Shown piece after piece: positions 1 to 7,485 of a DNA stretch of 64,000 nucleotides. The DNA is from Falsiroseomonas frigidaquae (GTDB lineage: Bacteria > Pseudomonadota > Alphaproteobacteria > Acetobacterales > Acetobacteraceae), in assembly GCF_012163145.1 (NCBI RefSeq), contig NZ_JAAVTX010000002.1, forward strand, positions 558,001 to 622,000, written 5' to 3'. The translations under genes were made by a program, and so were the position numbers. Positions within the stretch are counted from its first letter, which is position 1; each line of letters starts with the position of its first letter. The notes beneath the pieces are model-generated. The model searched no databases, was not told the origin of the DNA, and saw only the letters and a list, made by a program, of their open reading frames with translations.

Positions 1-241
1 CCAGGCAGGACATGAAGACGATGAAGATCGTCATCGCCCGGCCCGGAATCCGGTTGGCCACCAGGAACAGCAGGAAGCCGGCCACGGCGAGCCAGGCCTG
101 CTGTTCCGCCTGCAGCGGCGCCACCATGAAGATCAGGCCGATGACGAGGCTCAGCGCCATCAACGGCCAGGAAACCCAGCGCCGCGCCCAGGGCCCGCCC
201 CGGAACGCACGGCCCTGGCGCAGCGACTGGGCAAAGCTCAT
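1..241 (-). CDS. bcsA: Cellulose synthase catalytic subunit BcsA, N-terminal part (cut by window edge)
   Basis: Only the first 80 residues lie in the window; the gene runs off the left edge. They start MSFAQSLRQG and hold hydrophobic stretches at about residues 28-46 and 50-63, as expected for the N-terminal membrane helices of BcsA, the inner-membrane glycosyltransferase that polymerises UDP-glucose into cellulose. The GT2 core and PilZ domain are outside the window, so the call rests on these helices and on position. The start ATG overlaps the bcsQ stop by 4 nt (ATGA), and bcsQ and a GH8 cellulase gene lie upstream on the same strand. The overlap implies translational coupling. It could in principle be another BcsA-like GT2 enzyme. 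Confidence 0.75.
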   Translation of the reverse strand, partial: MSFAQSLRQGRAFRGGPWARRWVSWPLMALSLVIGLIFMVAPLQAEQQAWLAVAGFLLFLVANRIPGRAMTIFIVFMSCL

Positions 242-1038
242 CGCGCGCCCCAGCCCATGGAGAAGCCCTCGGGCGCCGCCGGCAGCGCCGCTTCGACGGC
301 GCGCGCGATGCCGCGGATGTCTTCGGCGGCGCGGCTGTCGGGCGCGATTTCCTGCACCAGCTTCTGCATCGCCAGCGCCTCGGCCATCGACTCGTCACGG
401 CTGACTGCGCCGAGCAGGCGCGGGCCGAGATGGCGGGCCACCGCATCCGCCGCGGCGCGGGACAGGCGGGAATTCAGGTCCACCTCGTTCAGCACCACGC
501 GCAGCCGGCCGGCGAACAGCGCCGCCATGGTGCCCGAGCCGAGGAAGCGGCCGCTGTCGATATCCGGGATCAGCGCCGCGCTGATGGCTTCCGCCTGCAG
601 CACCGCGATCACCATGGACGCCATCGGCACCAGCACCGCCAGCGCATGCGACGGGCCGGGGGAGGTATCGGCGATGACGGTCAGGCCCGGGTCGGACAGG
701 ATGGAGCGCATCGGCGCCGCCAGCAGCTCCGGGTCCCGCTCCAGCGCCGCGGCCAGGCCGAGCGCGCCGCGCAGTTCCATCGCGCCATGCGGCAGGACCT
801 TCACGCCGGAGGCGGTCTCCCGCACGCAGGTGCGCCAGTCCGGCCGGCGCGGCAGATCCGCGGTGAAGCCGCCCATATCCGTCAGGGGCACACCGAAATG
901 CAGGCGCAACGTATTCTGCGGGTCGAAATCCATGACCATGACGCGGCGACCTTCGCGCTGCAGCGCATCGGCCAGGTTTGCAGTCAGGGTCGTCTTGCCG
1001 ACGCCGCCCTTGGGGGATGCGAAACAGATCAGCGGCAT
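238..1038 (-). CDS. bcsQ: Cellulose biosynthesis ParA/MinD-like ATPase BcsQ (YhjQ)
   Basis: 266 residues. A deviant Walker A motif (KGGVGKTT) lies at residues 10-17, and a MDFDPQN segment of the ParA/MinD class lies near residue 40. BcsQ proteins help localise and assemble the cellulose synthase complex at the membrane. The chosen ATG (MPLICF) puts the P-loop at the family-typical distance from the N-terminus; the frame stays open upstream only because of high GC. It lies 31 nt downstream of the proline-rich gene and overlaps bcsA by 4 nt. A chromosome-partitioning ParA is unlikely, because there is no ParB gene and the neighbours are cellulose genes. Confidence 0.88.
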   Translation of the reverse strand: MPLICFASPKGGVGKTTLTANLADALQREGRRVMVMDFDPQNTLRLHFGVPLTDMGGFTADLPRRPDWRTCVRETASGVKVLPHGAMELRGALGLAAALERDPELLAAPMRSILSDPGLTVIADTSPGPSHALAVLVPMASMVIAVLQAEAISAALIPDIDSGRFLGSGTMAALFAGRLRVVLNEVDLNSRLSRAAADAVARHLGPRLLGAVSRDESMAEALAMQKLVQEIAPDSRAAEDIRGIARAVEAALPAAPEGFSMGWGAR

Positions 1039-1069
1039 GGGCGGGGGTAGCCTCCCGGCAAATGGAACA

Positions 1070-2287
1070 TCAGGTGTCGAGGTGCTCTGCGCGCGGGGGG
1101 CGGCGCAGTGCGAGGAAGGCATCGGCCGATTCGGCCGGGTCTGCGGCCAGCAGCTGCAGCAATTCCGGCAGCGGCAGGTCGATCTCGGCCGCCGCGAGCA
1201 GCGTGGGCAGCGGCGGCGCGGCGGGCTCCGGCGCGGGCGCCGCTGGCCGTGCCAGGCTCGCGCCATCCCGGGGATCGCCCAGGGCGGCACGGCGGCCGAG
1301 CAGCCCCCCTGGCATGTCCAGCGCGTCGATCAGCGGGAACAGGACGCGCGGCTCGGCGGCGTGCTGGTCCTGCCGCGCCTGTGGCGGCGCGACGGACAGT
1401 TCCGCGAGGGTGGACAGCGACGGGCGCGGCGCCGGCGCCGGCGGCAGGTCGGTGGCCTGCAGCAGCGTCATGTCGCTCAGGCCGAAAGTCGCCGGAGGGG
1501 CGGCGCGGGTCGCGACCGGTTGCGGCGCCGGCGCGGCGGCCGGCACCTCCGGCTTGGCCGGTGCGGCGGCGGCCGGCGTTGCGGGCGTCCAGCCGGAAGC
1601 GGCCGGCTCGGCCTGCGGTGCCGCGACCGGCGGCTGGGCTGCCGCGACCGACTCGGCTTGCGCCCGCGGCGCCGCGACCGGCGGAGGCCGGGGTGCAGGC
1701 GGCGGCGGAGGCGGCGGCGCGGGCGGCGGGGTCGGCTCGGGTTCCGCAGCCACGGGCGGGGGCGGCGCAGGCTGCTCCGGCTCGACCCAGTGCTGGGTCG
1801 GCGGTTGTGGTGCCGGCCAGCTGGGCTCGGGGGCCGGCTCCGGCCAAGCCTGGGGCGCGGGTTGTGCCTGGTGCGGGGCCTGCTCGGGTGCCGGCCATGG
1901 CTGTGCCGGCTCCGCCCAGCTGCGGGCCGGGGCAGCCTGCGGCGGGGGAGGCTCGGACCAGCTGGGTGCAGGTGCGGCGGCCGGTGCGGGGGGTTCCGGC
2001 GCGGAGTAGACAGGCGCCGGGTGTTCCGGCGCGGAGTAGGCCGGCGCGGAGTAGGCAGGTGCGGAATAGGCCGACGCCGGCGGGGGCTGCCAGGCTTCGG
2101 CGGGCGGCATCCCTTGCTGCTGGCCGATCTCGGCCGCCGCGTTCATGGCTGCGCCGAGCAACGCGTATGGATCGGCATCCGGGGCCGGCACGGGCGTGCG
2201 GACCGGTTCATTGCCGAAACTACGGTAACGGATAGCTGGTGCCCGCAAAGCAGCGGCCACGCGGGCTACATCCGTATCTTGGCGCAT
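1070..2287 (-). CDS. Proline/alanine-rich protein of the cellulose operon (BcsP/BcsR-like position)
   Basis: 405 residues. A short N-terminal segment (RYRSFGNEP, then ADPYALLGAAMNAA) is followed by roughly 250 residues dominated by Pro and Ala, including a tandem YSAPA-type repeat at about residues 72-90. A more normal C-terminal part has DLPLPELLQLLAADP near residue 375. Proline-rich small Bcs proteins (BcsP, BcsO) and BcsR occupy this position next to bcsQ in other proteobacteria and modulate synthase assembly. The N-terminal YRSFG segment resembles those families only loosely, so the family assignment is tentative. It has no signal peptide or membrane helix. It sits between the GH8 gene and bcsQ on one strand. 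Confidence 0.7.
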   Translation of the reverse strand: MRQDTDVARVAAALRAPAIRYRSFGNEPVRTPVPAPDADPYALLGAAMNAAAEIGQQQGMPPAEAWQPPPASAYSAPAYSAPAYSAPEHPAPVYSAPEPPAPAAAPAPSWSEPPPPQAAPARSWAEPAQPWPAPEQAPHQAQPAPQAWPEPAPEPSWPAPQPPTQHWVEPEQPAPPPPVAAEPEPTPPPAPPPPPPPAPRPPPVAAPRAQAESVAAAQPPVAAPQAEPAASGWTPATPAAAAPAKPEVPAAAPAPQPVATRAAPPATFGLSDMTLLQATDLPPAPAPRPSLSTLAELSVAPPQARQDQHAAEPRVLFPLIDALDMPGGLLGRRAALGDPRDGASLARPAAPAPEPAAPPLPTLLAAAEIDLPLPELLQLLAADPAESADAFLALRRPPRAEHLDT

Positions 2288-2369
2288 AAGAGATTAACCC
2301 CCAATCGCGGCGCAACATGCCGTGGCGGCGACGGTTAGGGAATACCTAATCTCTACCGCACAGGCACTT

Positions 2370-3488
2370 CTAGATCGAAGCTGTCAGCGAGTCTCGCCAA
2401 GCGAGACGGGCGAGCAGTGTCAGGATCGCCGAATAGTAGTCCTGCGCCTCATCAGGCGATGCCTGTATGCGAGGATGCGCCACTTCTGCCTGTCTGGCGA
2501 TCGTCAATTCCGCCACTGCACGTATTCCGGGTGATGCCGCATAGGGCGAGATCGTATCGGCGCCGAAATCCGTCCAGGCCGGCAGGCGGGCGTGGGCGGG
2601 GTCCGTCCAGAAGCGCGCGGCGCCCACCGCCGCCGGCTCACGCCCCAGCCCGGCCCAGGCCAGATACAGCGGGACGCGCACCGCATCATAGGAGAAACGT
2701 GCCGGCCACCCCGGCGCCGGCAAGGGCCGCCCGCCGCTGCGTGGCAGCGCGATCCAATCCGCCGGCAGCCCCCAGCGGCCGAAGCGTGCGCGGCGCATCA
2801 GCGACAGCCCATCCGAGGCCAGTCGCAGCCAGATCGGGTCCGGCACCGCCTGGGCCAGCGCCCGCAGCGCGGGGAAGGCGTAGTAGGAGGGATTGAGCAC
2901 GACATGCTCGCGCTGCTCGAAGCCGGCGGCACCCGGCAGCAGCACCGTCTCGTCACCCACCTGGCGGACCAGCAGGCGCAGCACGTCCCGCGCCACGGCC
3001 ACGCCCTGTTCGATATAGGCCTCGGATCGCCAGCGCCGCCCGGCGCGCAGCAGCGCCCAGGCGAACATCAGGTCGCCGTCGGTGGCGTTGTTGGGGTCGT
3101 CCACCTGGCCCAGCCCGCCGGTCGGGTCCGGCCGGAAACGCCAGGACAGCAGCGCATCCTGCGGTCGCGCCAGGGTGCGGGTGGTCCAGGCCAGGATCTG
3201 GTCGAAGGTTTCGCGATCCAGCGCCCGCTCGGCACAGATCAGCGCCCAGCCCTGGCCCTCGCTGTGGGAGATGCCGTTGTTGAAGGTGTCCACCACCCGG
3301 CCATCCGCCCGCACGAAGCGCGCGCGGAAGGACCGCCATGCCACCGGGTCCAGCTCCGGCCCGCGCGGGCTGGCTGGCCCGGCAGCCATGTCGCCCTCCG
3401 CACCGGCGGCGGCATTGGCAAGCGCCGGAGCCGGCAGGACCGGTGCGGCGAGGGCGAGCAGCGTGCGGCGACGAAGCGGATGGGACAT
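2370..3488 (-). CDS. bcsZ: Glycoside hydrolase family 8 endo-1,4-beta-glucanase (BcsZ/CelC type)
   Basis: 372 residues with a signal peptide (RRRTLLALAAPVLPAPALA). It is a periplasmic endoglucanase that trims or edits nascent cellulose. GH8 landmarks are present: the general-acid Glu77 in ISHSEGQGWAL, the conserved Asp137 in NNATDGDLMF, and a candidate base Asp268 in FSYDAVRVPLY. Its length matches BcsZ (about 370). It is the first gene of the leftward cellulose operon, 82 nt ahead of the proline-rich gene. The 181 nt upstream (3489-3669), between it and the end of the aminopeptidase gene, is the only space for the operon promoter; I could not pick a convincing -35/-10 pair there. Confidence 0.9.
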   Translation of the reverse strand: MSHPLRRRTLLALAAPVLPAPALANAAAGAEGDMAAGPASPRGPELDPVAWRSFRARFVRADGRVVDTFNNGISHSEGQGWALICAERALDRETFDQILAWTTRTLARPQDALLSWRFRPDPTGGLGQVDDPNNATDGDLMFAWALLRAGRRWRSEAYIEQGVAVARDVLRLLVRQVGDETVLLPGAAGFEQREHVVLNPSYYAFPALRALAQAVPDPIWLRLASDGLSLMRRARFGRWGLPADWIALPRSGGRPLPAPGWPARFSYDAVRVPLYLAWAGLGREPAAVGAARFWTDPAHARLPAWTDFGADTISPYAASPGIRAVAELTIARQAEVAHPRIQASPDEAQDYYSAILTLLARLAWRDSLTASI

Positions 3489-3669
3489 GCGGACCTAGGG
3501 TCGCAGCAGCAGGTGAAGCGATGATTGATGTTCGTAGTAAACAACCTTCCCATGCGTGAGTCCAGCGACTTACCCGCATAGGTTGCGTTCATCATCGCTC
3601 CACCCGCGGTACCCCAATCCCATGCGACAACCGGCGGCAGCCGGCCCGCCGCGCGAAGGAATCGCCCCC

Positions 3670-5469
3670 TCAGCGCTCCGGCAGGGGTGCGCAAACCTGC
3701 CGCAGCCAGGCAGCCGCATCCTCCGGCAGCAGCGGGCCGATCCGGTCCGCCACCGCCCGGTGATAGGCATCGATCTGCCTGCGCTCCGCCTCGGACAGCA
3801 GCGCCACCTGGATCAGGCGGCGGTCATACGGCGCCCAGGTCAGCGTCTCGAACGCCAGGAAGGGCTTCACCTGGCCGGGCAGCGGCGCGGCGGGCTGCAC
3901 CAGCAGCAGGTTCTCGATGCGGATGCCATAGGCCCCGGGCAGGTAGAATCCCGGCTCGTTCGAGAGAATCATGCCCGGCTTCAGCGGCACCGGTCGCGCC
4001 GCGCGGCTGATCCCGGCCGGCCCCTCATGCACCGACAGGAAGCTGCCGACGCCGTGGCCGGTGCCATGGTCGTAGTCCAGCCCCGCCGCCCAGAGCCGCT
4101 GGCGCGCCAGTGAATCGAGGTGCAGCCCGGCCACCCCCTCCGGAAACCGGAGGGCGGAGAGTGCCAGATGGCCCTGCAGCACCATCGTGTAGCGTGCCGC
4201 CAGTTCCGCCGGCACCGGGCCCGGGCCGGTCCACATCGTGCGGGTGACATCCGTGGTGCCGTCCCGGTACTGCGCGCCGCTATCGACCAGGTAGCATTCA
4301 TCCGGGCGGATCGGCCGGTTGGTCGCGGCCGTGGCGCGGTAATGGATGATGGCGCCATTCTCCCCGGCGCCGCTGATGGCGGGGAAGCTCTCGGCCACGA
4401 AATGCGCCCCCTCCGCCCGCAATTCCAGCAGCCTGGCGGCGGCGGACAGCTCCGTCTCCCCGCCCTTCGGCGCGGCCTCTGCGAACCAGGCCAGGAAGCG
4501 GCACAGCGCCACCGCGTCCCGCTGATGCGCGGCGCGGGCGCCCTGCTGTTCCACCGCATTCTTGCAGGCGCGCGGCAGCCGGCAGGGGTCTTCGCCCGGC
4601 ACCACCTCCGCCCCCGCCTCGCGCAGGCGCTGGCCGAACCAGGCGGGCGTCACCTCCGCATCCAGCCTCACCTGCCGCCCGGCGAGGCCCTCCAGCACGC
4701 CGGCCAGCGCCTCCGGCTCATGCAGCGCCACGGCATTGCCGAGATGCGCCCGCAGCGCCGCATCGGCGCGGGCCGGGTGCAGGAACAGATCGACCCGCGC
4801 ATCCGCGTGCAGTAGCGCCATGGCCAGGGCCAGGGGCGTGTGCGGCAGGTCATCCCCCCGGATGTTCAGCAGCCAGGCCACCGCATGCGGGTCGGCGAGC
4901 ACCGCCGCATCCTGCCCCTCCGCCCGCAGGGTGGCCGCCGCCGCCTCCCGCTTGGTTGCGGCGTCCTGTCCGGCGAAGGCCAGCGGATGCGGCACGGCAC
5001 GGCCCGCCGGCGGCGCCGGGCGATCGTCCCAGACCGCATCGACGGGGTTCGATTCCAGCGGCACCAGCGTGGCGCCGGATTCCGCCAGCCGCTCCAGCGT
5101 CGCGGCCGGATGCAGCCAGGGGTCGTAGCCGATCCGCGCGCCGGCGGCTTCCGCCTTGAGGAAGGTGGCTGGCGGCTGCTCCAGCAGATGGCGGGCTTCC
5201 CACAGAGCCGGGTCGGTCTCCGCCGCCGCTTGGGTGGTGTAGCGGCCATCGACGAACAGCACCGCGCGATCGCGCAGCACCAGGGCCAGCCCCGCACTGC
5301 CGGTGAAGCCGGTGAGCCAGGCCAGGCGCTCGCCCGAAGGCGGCACGTATTCGCCAAGGAAGGCGTCCGAGCGGGGCACCAGCAGGCCATCGAGGCCGCG
5401 GCGCGCGAGTTCCGCGCGCAGCATGGCCAGGCGATGGGCAGGCACGGGCTTCGAGGGCTGAGGTTTCAT
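3670..5469 (-). CDS. pepP: Xaa-Pro aminopeptidase (M24B, aminopeptidase P)
   Basis: 599 residues, the length of the three-domain eukaryotic-like/alphaproteobacterial aminopeptidase P, with two N-terminal creatinase-type domains and a C-terminal pita-bread domain. It removes N-terminal residues that precede proline. All five metal ligands are visible: the Asp pair in VDSGAQYRDGTTDVTRT, His in HGTGHGVGS, Glu in NEPGFY, and Glu in RIENLLL. It has no signal peptide, so it is cytosolic. The start MKPQPSKPVPAHRLAML places the first domain correctly. It stands alone and is divergent from the DUF1127 gene. Confidence 0.93.
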   Translation of the reverse strand: MKPQPSKPVPAHRLAMLRAELARRGLDGLLVPRSDAFLGEYVPPSGERLAWLTGFTGSAGLALVLRDRAVLFVDGRYTTQAAAETDPALWEARHLLEQPPATFLKAEAAGARIGYDPWLHPAATLERLAESGATLVPLESNPVDAVWDDRPAPPAGRAVPHPLAFAGQDAATKREAAAATLRAEGQDAAVLADPHAVAWLLNIRGDDLPHTPLALAMALLHADARVDLFLHPARADAALRAHLGNAVALHEPEALAGVLEGLAGRQVRLDAEVTPAWFGQRLREAGAEVVPGEDPCRLPRACKNAVEQQGARAAHQRDAVALCRFLAWFAEAAPKGGETELSAAARLLELRAEGAHFVAESFPAISGAGENGAIIHYRATAATNRPIRPDECYLVDSGAQYRDGTTDVTRTMWTGPGPVPAELAARYTMVLQGHLALSALRFPEGVAGLHLDSLARQRLWAAGLDYDHGTGHGVGSFLSVHEGPAGISRAARPVPLKPGMILSNEPGFYLPGAYGIRIENLLLVQPAAPLPGQVKPFLAFETLTWAPYDRRLIQVALLSEAERRQIDAYHRAVADRIGPLLPEDAAAWLRQVCAPLPER

Positions 5470-5652
5470 GGGTCGGTTACCGAAGCCCTAACGCTGAAAC
5501 ATATGTCCGCTGCGTTTCATGCGTCAGACGCATATCTTGGCTGTGGCTTCGACGCATCACCTGTGACCCTTCTGCCCCTATGTTGCACCTGCGAAGCGCG
5601 GGGGCCGAGGCCAGAACCGACCAGCCCGCCGCGCCGCTCAACAGAGGTCATC

Positions 5653-6066
5653 ATGAACGCCCGCCACAGCACGGAACAGGCCAGCCTGTTCGCCATCGCC
5701 ACCCCGGACCGCACGGCCCGCGAGATCGAAGTGCTGCGCCACGCAGCGATCCGCGCCCGCGACCAGGCGATCGCCGAGAGCGTGATCAGCTTCTTCTCCA
5801 GCATCGGCCGCAGCCTGGCCTTCGTCGCCCGCGCAGCACGGAGCTGGCCCGAGCGCCGCCGTACCTACGAGAACCTCCGCAGCCTGACCGACCGCGAACT
5901 GGCGGATATCGGCCTGACCCGCGGCGAGATCTCCCGCGTGTTCGAGCCGGACTTCCGCCTGCCGGCGCCGAAGGCCGCCAGCCCCGCCCGCGCCGCGACC
6001 GTGACCCGGGTCCACACCCCGGCGAACGCGAACAGCCCGAAGGTGGGAACCGCCGCCGCGGCCTGA
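5653..6066 (+). CDS. DUF1127 domain protein
   Basis: 137 residues. A DUF1127 motif spans about residues 72-98 (TYENLRSLTDRELADIGLTR, then GEISRVFE), preceded by an aromatic and basic helix (ISFFSSIGRSLAFVARAARSW). In alphaproteobacteria, small DUF1127 proteins are arginine-rich, often post-transcriptional regulators or stress-linked; longer ones like this are uncharacterised. The ATG was chosen because AGAGG lies just upstream. A longer reading frame to the left overlaps the divergent pepP gene and is not credible. The 183-nt divergent spacer (5470-5652) holds both promoters. Confidence 0.85.
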   Translation: MNARHSTEQASLFAIATPDRTAREIEVLRHAAIRARDQAIAESVISFFSSIGRSLAFVARAARSWPERRRTYENLRSLTDRELADIGLTRGEISRVFEPDFRLPAPKAASPARAATVTRVHTPANANSPKVGTAAAA

Positions 6067-6260
6067 CGTTATGCCAACCGTGCCGTCACCCACTTCCCCC
6101 CTCGGTGACGGTGCGAACCGCGCGCTCCCCTTCCCCCCATGAGTAAGGAGCGCGCGCCCCTTACCCGCCGCAGCCCAACCCCCGCACCCGGCAGGGGCTG
6201 AAAGCCGCGGCGGAAGCGCGGGGCCGGTGCCAGCGGCACCGGCCCCGTCGCATGTCCAGC

Positions 6261-7184
6261 CTACTTCCGCCGCAATACCAAGGTCGCCCAGGCGCCCTGC
6301 GGCAGACGCCGCTCCAGCACCATGCCGCGCCGCCGATGCGCCGCCAGCACCATCCGCACCTGCGTCCCGAGCAGACCCGCGAGAATGGCCGTGCCGCCAG
6401 GTGCCAGGCCGATGCTCAGATCCTTCGCCATCGAGCACAGCGGCCGCGCCAGGATATTGGCGAAAACCAGGTCATAAGGCCGCCCGGCCCGCACATGCCG
6501 GTCCTTCCAGCCATCCGCCAGCCGCGACCGGACCAGCTTCCCGACCCCGTTCATCTTCGCGTTGTCCTGCGCCACGCGAACACTCCACGGCTCGATATCC
6601 GTGGCCAGCACCGGCCGCCGCAACCGCTTCGCCGCCGCCATCGCCAGGATCCCGGACCCGGTGCCCAGATCCAGCAGCCGCCGCAACCGCCGCGCCCGGG
6701 CATCCCGCGCCACCCGGTCGAACGCCACGAGGCAACCGCGCGTGGACCCATGCTCGCCGGAACCGAACGCAATCCCGGCATCCAGCTTCAACACCATGCG
6801 GCCATACATCCGCCGGTCCGGCACATGCGTCGGCCGCACCAGATACCCGGCACCGATCTCCTGCTCGCCGAAACTGGCCACCGTCCGGGCCAGCCACCCC
6901 TCGGCCTCCACCGGCTCCGCCTGCAACTCCACCGTCACACCGGTGACCAGGGCCGCCAGGGCCAAAGCCCCGGCCAACTCCTCATCCCCCGCGCCACGCG
7001 CCCTCACCCCCTCGACCCGCCAAGTGTCCGTCGCCTCATCGCGGAAAATCGCGACGGAGGGACACACCCGCAACAACGCCGCCTCGAACATCGGCACCGC
7101 CGCCTCCGGCAAGGCATCAAACCAGACCGTCTCCAACGGATCCGCCCGCCGTGCCTGGCGCTGGGCATAAACATCACGCGACAT
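6261..7184 (-). CDS. prmA: Ribosomal protein L11 methyltransferase
   Basis: 307 residues, PrmA family, which trimethylates L11 lysines and the N-terminus using S-adenosylmethionine. The SAM motif I (LDLGTGSGIL) is at residues 171-180, preceded by the family signature GIAFGSGEHGSTRGCL; the PrmA-specific NILARPL follows near residue 250. The length is slightly above the usual 290-300. It lies downstream of the uvrD helicase gene on the same strand but is separated by a 301-nt palindromic region, so it probably has its own promoter. Nothing appears missing. Confidence 0.92.
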   Translation of the reverse strand: MSRDVYAQRQARRADPLETVWFDALPEAAVPMFEAALLRVCPSVAIFRDEATDTWRVEGVRARGAGDEELAGALALAALVTGVTVELQAEPVEAEGWLARTVASFGEQEIGAGYLVRPTHVPDRRMYGRMVLKLDAGIAFGSGEHGSTRGCLVAFDRVARDARARRLRRLLDLGTGSGILAMAAAKRLRRPVLATDIEPWSVRVAQDNAKMNGVGKLVRSRLADGWKDRHVRAGRPYDLVFANILARPLCSMAKDLSIGLAPGGTAILAGLLGTQVRMVLAAHRRRGMVLERRLPQGAWATLVLRRK

Positions 7185-7267
7185 GCAGGCCGAACCTTTT
7201 CATCCAGACGGTCGAAGCGGAGGGTTATAGGCGGGTTGAGGTGGCGCTGGCTGCTTGCAGGAAGGGC

Positions 7268-7461
7268 GCTGCCCTCCCTGCACCCTCCCGCAAAGGGCTT
7301 TGGCCCTTTGAACCCATGAATATGAGCAAGAAGGGAGAGGGGCCAGGGGGAGCGTGCGGGAAGCGGTCGCGCCGGCCCCTCTCCCTTCTTGCTCAAGGTT
7401 CTCGCGGTCCAGGGGCCCGAGGCCCTTGGCAGGGGGTGCAGGGGGACAGCGTCCCCCTGCA
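7268..7461. repeat. Nested palindromic intergenic element with imperfect terminal inverted repeats
   Basis: This element fills most of the 301-nt gap between uvrD and prmA. Perfect 21-bp arms lie at 7324-7344 and 7374-7394 (left arm begins GAGCAAGAAGGGAG). A 7-bp hairpin lies at 7291-7310, and a perfect 10-bp hairpin at 7437-7461 (TGCAGGGGGA around CAGCG). The outer ends 7268-7285 (GCTGCCCTCC...) and 7434-7450 are imperfect inverted repeats of each other. The structure looks like a non-coding palindromic mobile unit or MITE-like repeat, and could terminate uvrD transcription. No open frame in it looks real. Confidence 0.75.
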
Positions 7462-7485
7462 ATCACCCGCGCACCGCCAACTTGC

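Noticed and set aside
238-1038. ParA chromosome or plasmid partition ATPase
   Set aside because: No ParB gene or parS-like sites; it overlaps bcsA and follows a cellulase gene, which fits BcsQ.
257-2338. Long plus-strand frame across bcsQ and the proline-rich gene
   Set aside because: It is low-complexity Gly/Arg/Cys sequence antisense to two genes with clear context; no ribosome-binding site or domain.
5040-5070. GGTTCGATTCC-like T-arm sequence suggesting a tRNA
   Set aside because: It lies inside the conserved coding region of pepP and no acceptor or anticodon stem can be formed around it.
7268-7461. CRISPR array or insertion sequence
   Set aside because: No regular spacer-repeat pattern and no transposase; the element is made of nested palindromes only.
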